NCBI GenBank assembly: GCA_030158725.1
Contig: JAOASJ010000127.1
Location: 1,389 to 65,388, forward strand
Source of the DNA: Bacteroidia bacterium
GTDB taxonomy: Bacteria > Bacteroidota > Bacteroidia > NS11-12g > UBA955
DNA: 64,000 nt
Direction: 5' to 3'
The notes beneath the pieces were generated by a model. The model was not told the DNA's origin. It made no database searches and worked only from the letters and a program-made list of their open reading frames with translations. This document shows positions 48,347 to 57,811 of the stretch, piece after piece (positions within the stretch are counted from its first letter, which is position 1; each line of letters opens with the position of its first letter). The position numbers and the translations under genes are program-made.

Positions 48347-48889
48347 ATGAATCATTTTAACACCCATTCTGATTTTGAAACCGTATTTAAGCAGTATTAC
48401 GAAGGACTATGTCGTTATGCTTCTATGTGGCTAAAAGATTCAGATGAATCAGAGGAAATAGTTCAATTGGTATTTGTGCAACTTTGGGAGAAAAGAGAAA
48501 GAATTCAAATCAGTACTTCTTTAAAATCGTATTTGTATAAATCGGTTTACCATTCAGCCATAAATACCATTAAACATCAAAAAATAAGAGAGGAATATTT
48601 ACACATGAAACAGTCAGAGATTCAGGAAAGCGAACTACAATCTGAACAAAGTTTAAAAGAGCTAGAGACTCGAATTGAGAAAGCAATTAACACTTTGCCA
48701 GAGCAATGTAAATTGATATTTAGTATGAGCAGATTTGAAGATTTAAAGTATAGGGAAATTGCCGATATTTTGAATATTTCTATAAAGACAGTAGAGAATC
48801 AAATGGGAAAAGCATTGAAGTTAATGCGACACAATCTGTCAGACTTTTTAACCATACTCTTGGTGGTAATTTATTTTATTAAAAAGTAA
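48347..48889 (+). CDS. ECF-type RNA polymerase sigma-70 factor
   Basis: The 180-residue sigma factor contains region 2 (about 10-75) and region 4 (about 125-172, with the helix-turn-helix YREIADILNISIKTVENQM). The C-terminal 13 or so residues are strongly hydrophobic (LTILLVVIYF), which may tie it to the membrane or to FecR. It is followed 4 bp later by a FecR gene, the usual arrangement for surface-controlled sigma factors of Bacteroidota. The ATG at 48347 is preferred over a TTG inside the promoter element. Confidence 0.95.
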   Translation: MNHFNTHSDFETVFKQYYEGLCRYASMWLKDSDESEEIVQLVFVQLWEKRERIQISTSLKSYLYKSVYHSAINTIKHQKIREEYLHMKQSEIQESELQSEQSLKELETRIEKAINTLPEQCKLIFSMSRFEDLKYREIADILNISIKTVENQMGKALKLMRHNLSDFLTILLVVIYFIKK

Positions 48890-48893
48890 AAAC

Positions 48894-49862
48894 ATGAACG
48901 AAGAATTAATTGTAAAGCACCTAGCCGGTGAAACAGAGGCACACGAAAATGCCCTGATACAGAATTGGATAAATTCATCCAAGGATAATGAAAAAATATT
49001 TAAAGAATACGAACGTATTTGGACCAATTCAAAAGCCATCAAACAAGTTGGAAAAATTGATGTCGACAAAGCTTGGAGCAAAGTAAATACGCAAATCAGT
49101 CAAGAGAAAAAAGGGAAGGTATTCCTACTCAATAAAACATGGCTTGCCGCAGCATCTTTGATACTGTTGCTTGGTGTTTCTTTTGCTTTGTACAATGTGT
49201 TTAAACAAGACCCAATGCTGCATTTAAGCGCCAATGTTCAAGAAAACATTCAATACAAATTGGAGGATGGCACTGAAGTCATTTTGAGAGAAGGAAATTT
49301 CTCTTATCCTGAAAAATTTAAGAAGTCAGAACGCACTGTGGTTTTGGAAAATGGAACAGCCTTTTTTAAAGTAGCAAAAGATGCCTCTAAACCTTTTGTA
49401 ATTGAGCTTGGACAAGCTAAAGTTACCGTATTGGGAACCCAGTTTGAATTGAGAAAATCTGCTTCAAGTATACAAGTTAGAGTGAAAGAAGGGAAAGTTA
49501 AATTTACTAGCCCAGATGGAGAACGCATTTTGGTGGCCAATCAAGCGGTGAATTATATGCTTCAATCGCATGAAATTAAAGACGAAAAAATTAATGATGA
49601 AAACACTTTTTCATATGTAAGCAAACAATTGCATTTCAATGATCAGCCAATGCGTGAGGTTGTGGCAAGTTTGAACCAATATTACAAAGACAGACGCATT
49701 GTTTTAGGGTCGGAAATTGAAGCGTGTAAACTGAGTGCAAACTTTGAAGATGAGAAATTAGAGAATGTTTTGGCGGTGATAAAAGCCACTATGAATGTTG
49801 AGGTGTTTTGGGATCAAAAAAACAATTGTTATAAAATAGAAGGAAAGGGGTGTACACCATGA
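48894..49862 (+). CDS. FecR-type anti-sigma factor
   Basis: The 322-residue inner-membrane protein has a cytoplasmic N-terminal region (1-80), one membrane helix (about 82-102), a periplasmic FecR domain (about 110-210) and a C-terminal DUF4974-like domain (about 240-320). In the family the N-terminus holds the sigma factor and the periplasmic part receives a signal from an STN domain. Its 3' end overlaps the next gene by 4 bp (ATGA). Confidence 0.94.
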   Translation: MNEELIVKHLAGETEAHENALIQNWINSSKDNEKIFKEYERIWTNSKAIKQVGKIDVDKAWSKVNTQISQEKKGKVFLLNKTWLAAASLILLLGVSFALYNVFKQDPMLHLSANVQENIQYKLEDGTEVILREGNFSYPEKFKKSERTVVLENGTAFFKVAKDASKPFVIELGQAKVTVLGTQFELRKSASSIQVRVKEGKVKFTSPDGERILVANQAVNYMLQSHEIKDEKINDENTFSYVSKQLHFNDQPMREVVASLNQYYKDRRIVLGSEIEACKLSANFEDEKLENVLAVIKATMNVEVFWDQKNNCYKIEGKGCTP

Positions 49863-51808
49863 GAAAATTAATTATATGCTTGACCCTGCTTAGCTGTATA
49901 AATGGTCTTTTTGCACAATCTAATATTGCCATATTGGAACGCAAAATATCAATTAAGGTTATTAAGCAAACCATGTCAAGGACTTTAGGCATAATAGAGG
50001 AAACCGCAAATTTTCATTTCTCTTACAACAGCAATGTTGTAAAAGGCAATAAGGTTGTAAGTATAATGGCTGAAAACCGCAGTGTACGCGAAATATTGGA
50101 TCAGCTATTTAACCATGAACTTGTATACCAGCAAATCGGAGCACATTTAATTTTGCAAAAGAAACCCATTGCAAAAACCACCCAGATTGATGCAAGTACA
50201 GGTCAACCGAGCAAATACAATTATTTAATTACTGGGTATATCAGAAATGCGCAAAGCGGCGATGGAATTGTAGGCAGCAGTATTTATGAAAAGCAAACGC
50301 TTTCTGGAACTGTTTCATCTGATTATGGTTACTACCGTTTGGCAGTAGTTAGTAAGTCGCCTAGCATATATGTTAAGTATACCAAAAAAGACTATAGAGA
50401 TACTTTGGTTAATGTGAAATTTCAAAACAATGGTTTAATAGAAATGCATATGAGTTTGCAGTCTATTTTTCCTTCAGAATTGCAAACAGAAACCGACAGC
50501 CCATTTGTGGCTTCTCCAATTATTACTGATACTTTAAATACAGACAGCAACACGCAATCTGTTATTGCATGGAGTGATACAAATAGTGTAATTAAGAAAA
50601 TCAAAATTGAAGATACCCGTGTTGGTAAATGGTTTGTTGGGACAGTACAAAAGTTAAATGAAAAAAACATACGCGATTCATTTCAGCGTGATTGGCAAAT
50701 AAGTTTATTACCGGGCATTGGAACCAATGGTGTTTTAAGTGGTTTGGTACAAAATAGATTGTCAATTAACTTGATTGGAGGGTATAATGGCAGTTTGGAT
50801 GGTGCAGAGTTTGGAGGATTCCTGAATGTGCTAAAATCGACCATGCATGGGGCACAGTTTTCAGGATTTGGAAATGTGGTTGGAGGAGATGTGAATGGGG
50901 CTCAATTTGCAGGGTTTTTTAACCACAATTTAAGCAGCATGAACGGCATTCAATGTGCAGGATTTTACAATATGAACCACGGCTATGTCAATGGCATTCA
51001 AATGGCAGGATTTATGAATTTAAATACCATGGGAATGGAAGGAATTCAAGGCGCAGGATTTATGAATGTAAGCAGAAGTATAAAGGGCATACAGGCGGCT
51101 GGGTTTATGAATTTAAGTGGCCTTACAACAGGTGTTCAAGTGGCGGGATTTATGAATGCCAGTGGAGGAAAATCAGAGTTATTTCAAGCGGCAGGATTTA
51201 TGAATGTAGCCAATGAAATAAAGGGAATGCAAGTAGCAGGATTTTTAAATGTAGCTAGAAAAGTTCAAGGCATGCAATTGGGTATCATCAACATTGCCGA
51301 TACGGTTAATGGATTTATGTTTGGTATTTTTAATTTTGTTAGAAATGGTCTGCATCAAATTGAATTTAGTGTTAACGAATCAAAGCAATACGGATTGGCT
51401 TATCGTTCTGGTATGGAGAAATTACACAGCATAGCATTAATTAATACCCAAAGTTTAGATACTGATTCTGGAACCATAATAAGCTATGGTTATGGCTTGG
51501 GTTCAAACATAAAACTGAACAAACACTTTTATATTAATGCAGCCTTAAGTTCAAGGCATATGACTATAGATTTTCGCTCAGACCATTTAAATTTGCATAA
51601 CAGACTAGACCTTGGATTAGAATATAGAATCTTCAAAGGCTTATCAATATTTGCTTCAGGGTCTTTAAATCATTTGATCAATGATAAAAATGATGGCAAT
51701 TACCTTAAACATTTTAAAAACTTCGGAGCTGATGCAATTTGGTCGCACGAAGCAAGGTTTGCACAGAAAATATATACAGGATTTCAGTTTGGTATAAGGC
51801 TATTATAA
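49859..51808 (+). CDS. STN-domain protein with AGFMN surface repeats
   Basis: The 649-residue envelope protein has a signal peptide (about 1-20, LFAQ), an STN/secretin-type signalling domain (about 28-100), a carboxypeptidase regulatory-like domain (about 118-200) and a linker. Twelve 15- to 16-residue repeats of the G-x-Q-x-AGFMN kind follow (311-492, LA_2272-like), and then a C-terminal part that looks like beta strands ending in a barrel-like segment. STN domains usually sit on TonB receptors and pass a signal to FecR. Here the TonB barrel is absent. The gene is translationally coupled to fecR, so it is the likely signal input of this sigma relay. Confidence 0.85.
   Translation: MRKLIICLTLLSCINGLFAQSNIAILERKISIKVIKQTMSRTLGIIEETANFHFSYNSNVVKGNKVVSIMAENRSVREILDQLFNHELVYQQIGAHLILQKKPIAKTTQIDASTGQPSKYNYLITGYIRNAQSGDGIVGSSIYEKQTLSGTVSSDYGYYRLAVVSKSPSIYVKYTKKDYRDTLVNVKFQNNGLIEMHMSLQSIFPSELQTETDSPFVASPIITDTLNTDSNTQSVIAWSDTNSVIKKIKIEDTRVGKWFVGTVQKLNEKNIRDSFQRDWQISLLPGIGTNGVLSGLVQNRLSINLIGGYNGSLDGAEFGGFLNVLKSTMHGAQFSGFGNVVGGDVNGAQFAGFFNHNLSSMNGIQCAGFYNMNHGYVNGIQMAGFMNLNTMGMEGIQGAGFMNVSRSIKGIQAAGFMNLSGLTTGVQVAGFMNASGGKSELFQAAGFMNVANEIKGMQVAGFLNVARKVQGMQLGIINIADTVNGFMFGIFNFVRNGLHQIEFSVNESKQYGLAYRSGMEKLHSIALINTQSLDTDSGTIISYGYGLGSNIKLNKHFYINAALSSRHMTIDFRSDHLNLHNRLDLGLEYRIFKGLSIFASGSLNHLINDKNDGNYLKHFKNFGADAIWSHEARFAQKIYTGFQFGIRLL
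50789..51334 (+). repeat. Twelve tandem repeats of 15-16 codons (AGFMN type)
   Basis: The protein repeats follow a pattern of small residue, Gly, hydrophobic, Gln, x, Ala-Gly-Phe-Met-Asn. The first copy reads GAEFGGFLN and the last two drift to LGIIN and FGIFN. The regular period suggests a solenoid or a stacked membrane-facing sheet. Copies differ at many codons, so the array is old rather than freshly duplicated. Confidence 0.85.
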
Positions 51809-51811
51809 CAC

Positions 51812-54800
51812 TTACCTCAACAAGGTAACAGTACCTCTAAATGAGAATAAATCGCCATTGAAATATTCACCATTTACAGTCCATACATAGACATCTTGCT
51901 CACAGAAATTGCCTTTGTAATAGCCATCCCAAATACCGTTGATGTCGGTGGTTTCGTAGACCATTTCGCCCCAGCGGTTGTAAACCCTAAAAATATAATT
52001 ACGATCTTTTACATTGAATAAAGATGGCGCAAACCCATCGTTTCTTCCATTTTTATTTGGAGAGAAAGCATTGGGAACATAAACATAACCTGGTCCAGTG
52101 GTGCTGATGTAATTTGGTTTGAATAAGGTATCGACACAACCGTATGAATTGGTGCCAATCAATTGTACCCCAAAGCGTGCGGTTTGGTTAACAACGAAAG
52201 AAGGATCTCTGAGTTTTGACTGCTGTTGAACTTGACCTAGACTGTCTATCAATGACCAATCGTTTTTAACGGTATTGCTGTTGTTGGTGAAATTAAATAC
52301 GGCATTCGGCAAACTCATAAACCGTTTGCTGGTATAGAAATCGAGTATCGGTTTTGGGTAAGTGGTTATGAGGTATTTTTGAGTTAGGGTGGTTGTTCCA
52401 CCTGTACCTGTAGCAACCAAAGTAACATCCCAATTTCCAGGCAATACGAAAATATGTGTAGGTTCGGCTACATAGGAATCGGGACTGCCATCGCCAAAAA
52501 TCCATCGGTATGATGTAACGTTAATGGTGTTGTTTTTGAAATGAACTTTAAATGGTATACAGCCTTCCAAAGTATCTGGGGTAAAACTTACAACAGGCTT
52601 GGGATCTTCAATAAAGAAACTCTTTTTAATTTCGTTCATGCACTGCTGATTGGCCACCCTAAGCGTAACTGTAATAATACCTGATTTGGTATAGGTGTGC
52701 CCAGGATTCATTTGGTTTTTATTGTTGGTAGGAAAGGTGCTGTCACCAAAATCCCATTCGTAACTTAAATCTGATTGGTTAACCGTTAGAATAGTCGGAT
52801 TGGCTGTGAAATTCACCAATGCATTTGGCAACTTAGGATAGGCAGGCAAGAAAGAAAAATCGGCTATTGGTCTCTCTAATACTTTTTGGAAGGTTAATCC
52901 ATCGCTGCTGTCAATACAGCCATCTTTATCGTATCCATATAGCATCACTTTAAAGTTGCCATAGGTGTTGTACACGTGGGTAGGATTTACATCGTTGCTG
53001 ATACCTCCGTCGCCAAAGGACCAAAAGTATCTAACAGCATTTGTCGATTGGTTTACAAAACTTACAGGCAAATCCTCACAAATGACACTTGGATTGTTTA
53101 AGAATTTGATTTCAAGTTTGCGTTTTGCTTTTATAATTTGTTCAATGGTATCTGCACAAAACGTATTGTTATTGGTAATTAATTTAATGGTATACGTTGT
53201 GTCTTTATTGACCAATCCAGGCAAAGTAAGAAGTAAATTGTTACTTGAAGAGAAAAGTTTATTGTCTACATACCAATCGTTAATGGTATTGAAGCGCGAA
53301 CGGTTTACGATTTGATACACACCTGCATCACAAGGGTTGTTTCTGGTGTAAATAAAATCAGCAAGTGGTTGTGGGTAAACTAGAACAGAGCTTGAACTAG
53401 AATCTTTACAGTTATAGCGCTGTCTATACAATTTGATTTTATAAATCATATTGGTATTGCCCGCGCCATTTAAATAAGTATGGTAAACGGTATCAGTGCT
53501 TTGTAGGGCAGAGTTGTCGCCAAGGTCCCAATAGCTTGTTTTAAATGCCGTTGATTGGTTGTAAAGTTTTACATTTAAATCGGTACAACCACTGGTTTTG
53601 TCAATACTAATTGGGTCGTTTGGTTTGTGTACCAAATATATCGGTTTAACTACTGTGTCTTTACACGATTTACTAGAACTAACTATGAGTCTGATCTTAA
53701 ATGCACTGTCTTTGTTTGACAGCAAGTTTGGAAATTTATGAATTGGATTAACAAGGGTTGATTGTGTGTTATCACCAAAGTCCCAATTAAATTTAAATGC
53801 CGTTAGAGACGTGTTAGACAATTGAATTTTTTCGCTGCTACAAGTGGAGTCTGCACTTACTTTGAAATCAGCCAAAGGTCTACCGTAAATTACCACTTGC
53901 TTATAAACAGTATCACTAGGACATCCGTAAATTGAAGTCACTTGGTGGGCAACTACATAAGTGGTATCGAAGAATCTAAGACCAGGTAAAACAATTGATT
54001 CGTTTTTGTTGCCGATAAATTGATTTGCGCCTTGCCCCCAATAGTAAGAATATGCATTAATGGAAGAATCTAATAGTTGAATTTTAGAAGGGGCACAGAA
54101 TGAGCTTCCCGGTATATTGAAATTAGCCCTTGGTTTAGGGTAAATAATGACAGACTGGGTCGTGGTATCTTTACAGTTATAAGCTGATATGGCTATAAGT
54201 TTTATGGTAAATGAGCTGTTGTTGTCGCTGTTGTTAATGTATAAACTGGAATCATTAATTAGGCTCGATTTAAAGGTGTTTCCAAAGTCCCAATCATAAG
54301 TTAGGGCCTGATTATCTCTTGAAACAGAATTGTTAATTGTGCTTAAGTTTAATGGCGTACAAGCCGACGTTTTGCTCACATTAAAACTTGCAATTGGGTT
54401 GGGGTGGACAGTTATAGTGCTTGTCGCAGAATCTACACAAGCATGTTCAGATTCTCCAATAAGCTTAACGGTATAAATGGTATCACCATAATTGGAACTT
54501 GTGTAATTGGCGCTAAAATGTGTAGCAGTGCTGCTTTGTCCGTTGCCGGAATTCCAGGCAAATTTCATTATCTGAATATTTCCAGTGTCATTGGGACTTG
54601 AAAGGTTGTTAAATGAAACAGGTAGTATAGAGCATCCATCTGTTTTGTCAGGTTGAAATACAATGCTTGGTAGGGGGTAAACTTGAATGGTTTTGGCAAT
54701 GGTATCAACACAGGCATTGATGCTGCTAACTTTTAAACTGATGGTGTAGAAACTATCTGAACTTTTAGCCGGATTAAAAACATATGAAGGATTAGTAGCT

Positions 54801-57376
54801 GTATCGGTGTTGCTTGACCCAAAGTTCCAAGTGTATTTTAGTGTATTGTTACTTTGGCTGTTGTTGGTGCTAGAAGCGTTGCTGAAATTAATTAAAAGAG
54901 GACCACAGCCTTTTGTTTTATCGAGTGAAAAATTAGCAGTTGGGCCGGCGAATAATTTAATTACTGTTTGCGTTGAATCAACACATGATGCCCAGTTGTT
55001 AACCTTTAAATGTACGGTATAAGAGGTGTCTCTGCTACCGGCAGAAGGGAAGCTAGCCTTAGGATTTGTTAGTGTTGAAGTGTCGCCATTGCCAAAGTTC
55101 CAATAACTTTTAGAATAGTTTGTCGATTGGTTATTGAAAGTAATGGTGAGCAAACCACAGGCAGAATCTTTATTGCCAATAATTGCCTTTGGGTTTTTAG
55201 GGGTAAAAAATGTTTTAACTATTGAATCGTCTTGACAAGAAGATGAACTACTGGCTATTAGTTTTATAGAAATAATTGTAGAATCAGTATTTACCAAACT
55301 ATCATTTAAGGTAGGATTTGAAGAAACCAAATTGCCATTGGCATACCATTTATAGTCTTTGCCATAAATGGATTTATTGGTAAATTTAAACAAGGCAGGT
55401 TGACAGGCATACGACTGGTTGATGTCGAACAAAGCTTTAGCACCAGGCTTTATAAATATAGATTTACTTGCAGTGTCTTTACAGCCACTCGAGGTACCTG
55501 AAATTAAAGTAATGGTATAGTTTCCAGAGCTTTGATAAACATGTTTAACACTGCCTAAAGTATTGTTTACTAAAGTTTGATTGTCGCCAAAATCCCAAGT
55601 ATAAGAATTCGAATTTAAAGAGTTGTTAATGAATTGAGCCGAGTCAAAGGTACATGCGCTGCTGTCAGCGGTAAAAATAGCTTTTGGAAGCCCATAGGCA
55701 GTAAATGTTTGACTGAAGCTATCGACCCCACAGCTGTCGCGGACAATTAATTTTACAGTATATGAACCTGGTTTGTTGTATTGTTTTGCGCTAGGATTTT
55801 TGAGGGTGCTAAACGTGCTATCTCCAAAACTCCATGAATAAGTTGGGTTGTTAAAATATGAAAAACTTGTGTTGTTAAAACTGACATTAACTGGTATGCA
55901 GGTGCTGTTAATGTTTGCAAATAAAGCTTTGGGTTTATCGGTTAAAACGAAAGTTTTAGATTTTACCGAGGTACCACAAATGTTGCTAACGCTAAGTTGA
56001 ATGGTATGGGTTCCAGGAGTTGTAAATGTATAGGTCAGAATTGAATCTGTAAAAGTTCTTACCGTACTTCCTTCGGTAACTTTCCATTGGCGAACAACAC
56101 CTCTACCTTTTGATGTATCGGTAACAGTAACCGACAATGGTTTGCATGAACGGTCACTGGTATATTTAAAACCTGCAACTGGATTGTAGTAAACTTTAAC
56201 TTTGTTTCTAAAGGTATCGTTACCACAGGTCGTTTTTGCAATGAGCATAACGGTGTAATCGCCTTCTCGTTTGTATTTATGAGATTGAGAAGCTTTGCTA
56301 AACGTCCAGCCAAAGGTGCTGCTATCACCGAAGTCCCAAAAGTATTCTTTCACATCGGGGAACAAACAATATTGATCCGTGCTTAAGTTGGTAAACACAA
56401 AATTTGAATTAGGGCTACAGGTAGTTGCAACTGCCCATAATGCTTTGTCTTTGTCGCTAATGTCTATTGGATTCCAAGTAGAGAAAGAGCTTCCACAAAC
56501 ATTGGTTGCTGTTATTTTTATTATACCAGCACAAACACCTTTGCGGTAGGTATGAAAAAATGTATCGTTAAAGGCGGTATAAGGTTTGGTTTCAGAATCT
56601 CCATTCCCCCAATCGATTAAAAATTTGGTGTTATTAGAAATATTATAGGAGTTATTAATAATGCGTAGGGTATGTGGAACACAGCCCCTGTTGCTACCCG
56701 AGGTAGGCCCAATGATACCAGCTGTAGGCTGTCTTTGGTTGTAAACCAGTCCATAAACGGTATCTATACAAGAACCATTGGTGGTTACAATTTTGATATT
56801 AAATATACCTAATTGGGTATATAAATGCGTTTTGATTGTATTGGGAAGTACATCGTTTCTGCTAGTATCTAGTGCACCATCACCCCAAAATATTCTTGCT
56901 TGTTTGAGGGTGTCTGCAGATTGTAAGTTAACTCTAAAACTATCCGGATCATAAATGAATTGAAGGCAATTCATAAACAAAGGGGTAAAGGTGTAGTTTT
57001 GATTTTGGTCTAGTATCGATTTTGCGTTGGAGGTAACTGTAATATTGCTGTTTGTGGAGTCAATGCAACCAGCGGAATCTTTAACAAACAAGCGGACTGT
57101 GTTTACGCCAATCGTTTTAAGAAACAAGGTAGCACTTGCTTTTCCAATGATGGTGTCATTGTATTTAACACCATTGACTTTCCACCAATATTTAGCGCTT
57201 GAATTTTTATTGCCCGTAGAGGTATTTGTGGCACTTACAATTGTTGGAAGGCCGCAGGTATGAGAAGTAGTAAATGTAAAAGAAGGGGTAATTTGACACG
57301 CATAGGTTTTTATAGATAGGAGTAAACCTATTAAAATTAGATAATACTTTATATGTCGTAAATTAACCTTTATCAT
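51812..57376 (-). CDS. Giant PKD-repeat surface protein with CHU_C sorting domain
   Basis: The 1854-residue protein has a signal peptide (about 1-26, cleavage near TYAC). Nearly 20 PKD-like modules of about 85-100 residues follow, each with a WDFGD-type motif or a decayed copy (YTWDFGDNQT, FNWDFGDNTQ, YFWSFGDGGI, YEWDFGDSTF, YRWIFGDGSP). The end is a gliding-type CHU_C domain (NAFSPNKNGRNDGF, VYNRWGEMVYET), that is, a type B T9SS signal. Such proteins are exposed on the surface and serve adhesion or motility in gliding relatives. ATG at 57376 is preferred over GTG at 57382. It ends 3 bp from the convergent STN gene. Confidence 0.93.
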   Translation of the reverse strand: MIKVNLRHIKYYLILIGLLLSIKTYACQITPSFTFTTSHTCGLPTIVSATNTSTGNKNSSAKYWWKVNGVKYNDTIIGKASATLFLKTIGVNTVRLFVKDSAGCIDSTNSNITVTSNAKSILDQNQNYTFTPLFMNCLQFIYDPDSFRVNLQSADTLKQARIFWGDGALDTSRNDVLPNTIKTHLYTQLGIFNIKIVTTNGSCIDTVYGLVYNQRQPTAGIIGPTSGSNRGCVPHTLRIINNSYNISNNTKFLIDWGNGDSETKPYTAFNDTFFHTYRKGVCAGIIKITATNVCGSSFSTWNPIDISDKDKALWAVATTCSPNSNFVFTNLSTDQYCLFPDVKEYFWDFGDSSTFGWTFSKASQSHKYKREGDYTVMLIAKTTCGNDTFRNKVKVYYNPVAGFKYTSDRSCKPLSVTVTDTSKGRGVVRQWKVTEGSTVRTFTDSILTYTFTTPGTHTIQLSVSNICGTSVKSKTFVLTDKPKALFANINSTCIPVNVSFNNTSFSYFNNPTYSWSFGDSTFSTLKNPSAKQYNKPGSYTVKLIVRDSCGVDSFSQTFTAYGLPKAIFTADSSACTFDSAQFINNSLNSNSYTWDFGDNQTLVNNTLGSVKHVYQSSGNYTITLISGTSSGCKDTASKSIFIKPGAKALFDINQSYACQPALFKFTNKSIYGKDYKWYANGNLVSSNPTLNDSLVNTDSTIISIKLIASSSSSCQDDSIVKTFFTPKNPKAIIGNKDSACGLLTITFNNQSTNYSKSYWNFGNGDTSTLTNPKASFPSAGSRDTSYTVHLKVNNWASCVDSTQTVIKLFAGPTANFSLDKTKGCGPLLINFSNASSTNNSQSNNTLKYTWNFGSSNTDTATNPSYVFNPAKSSDSFYTISLKVSSINACVDTIAKTIQVYPLPSIVFQPDKTDGCSILPVSFNNLSSPNDTGNIQIMKFAWNSGNGQSSTATHFSANYTSSNYGDTIYTVKLIGESEHACVDSATSTITVHPNPIASFNVSKTSACTPLNLSTINNSVSRDNQALTYDWDFGNTFKSSLINDSSLYINNSDNNSSFTIKLIAISAYNCKDTTTQSVIIYPKPRANFNIPGSSFCAPSKIQLLDSSINAYSYYWGQGANQFIGNKNESIVLPGLRFFDTTYVVAHQVTSIYGCPSDTVYKQVVIYGRPLADFKVSADSTCSSEKIQLSNTSLTAFKFNWDFGDNTQSTLVNPIHKFPNLLSNKDSAFKIRLIVSSSKSCKDTVVKPIYLVHKPNDPISIDKTSGCTDLNVKLYNQSTAFKTSYWDLGDNSALQSTDTVYHTYLNGAGNTNMIYKIKLYRQRYNCKDSSSSSVLVYPQPLADFIYTRNNPCDAGVYQIVNRSRFNTINDWYVDNKLFSSSNNLLLTLPGLVNKDTTYTIKLITNNNTFCADTIEQIIKAKRKLEIKFLNNPSVICEDLPVSFVNQSTNAVRYFWSFGDGGISNDVNPTHVYNTYGNFKVMLYGYDKDGCIDSSDGLTFQKVLERPIADFSFLPAYPKLPNALVNFTANPTILTVNQSDLSYEWDFGDSTFPTNNKNQMNPGHTYTKSGIITVTLRVANQQCMNEIKKSFFIEDPKPVVSFTPDTLEGCIPFKVHFKNNTINVTSYRWIFGDGSPDSYVAEPTHIFVLPGNWDVTLVATGTGGTTTLTQKYLITTYPKPILDFYTSKRFMSLPNAVFNFTNNSNTVKNDWSLIDSLGQVQQQSKLRDPSFVVNQTARFGVQLIGTNSYGCVDTLFKPNYISTTGPGYVYVPNAFSPNKNGRNDGFAPSLFNVKDRNYIFRVYNRWGEMVYETTDINGIWDGYYKGNFCEQDVYVWTVNGEYFNGDLFSFRGTVTLLR

Positions 57377-57380
57377 GCGC

Positions 57381-57444
57381 ACTAAACTTTCGTTTAGTTA
57401 AAATTTAAATTTGTGTTTTAAAGTTTAGTATATTAGTGTTTAGT
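57381..57444. repeat. Cluster of GTTTAGT heptamers upstream of PKD gene
   Basis: GTTTAGT occurs directly at 57392-57398, 57423-57429 and 57438-57444, and inverted as ACTAAAC at 57381-57387. The first pair forms a hairpin with a TTTC loop. The cluster sits immediately upstream of the giant gene's start, where a leader or operator would lie. Confidence 0.4.
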
Positions 57445-57765
57445 TATGCAAAACTGTTTCTTATTAACACTGTTTATTTACTTTATTAACAGCCTTATTA
57501 GAATAAACTTTTACATTATTTTATATTACAATAGTTTATTAATTCGTATTTCAACACATTGATTTTTTTATATTTAGCTTATTAAAAGAGATTTACAATT
57601 AAACATTATTAACAAATGAATTGTAGAAAAACTGAATATAACTTGTTTATATGTTGTGGAAAGCAAAGATAGACTTCGTAAATTTCAAAAACAACTAAAA
57701 TATTAAAGTTTTTTTTAAACTTTAGTAAGTACTTGTCTTACTTATAATTAAACTTTGGAAATAAA
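57445..57765. other. AT-rich intergenic region without visible gene
   Basis: No open frame, RNA gene or repeat was recognised. The stretch lies between the divergent-facing upstream side of the PKD gene and the terminator of pntB, and must include the PKD gene's promoter. No exact TAnnTTTG match was found on that strand. Confidence 0.4.
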
Positions 57766-57792
57766 AAAGGCTGCTACTAAGTAACAGCCTTT
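57766..57792 (-). terminator. Intrinsic terminator of transhydrogenase operon
   Basis: Stem AAAGGCTG/CAGCCTTT with an inner TACT/AGTA pairing. On the minus strand it is followed by TTTTTTATTT, so it ends the leftward pnt operon 20 bp after the pntB stop. Confidence 0.85.
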
Positions 57793-57811
57793 ATATAAAA
57801 TAATTTGAGAA

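Noticed and set aside
50953-51216. Plus-strand alternative frame with repeats inside the STN gene
   Set aside because: The repeats come from reading the AGFMN array out of frame.
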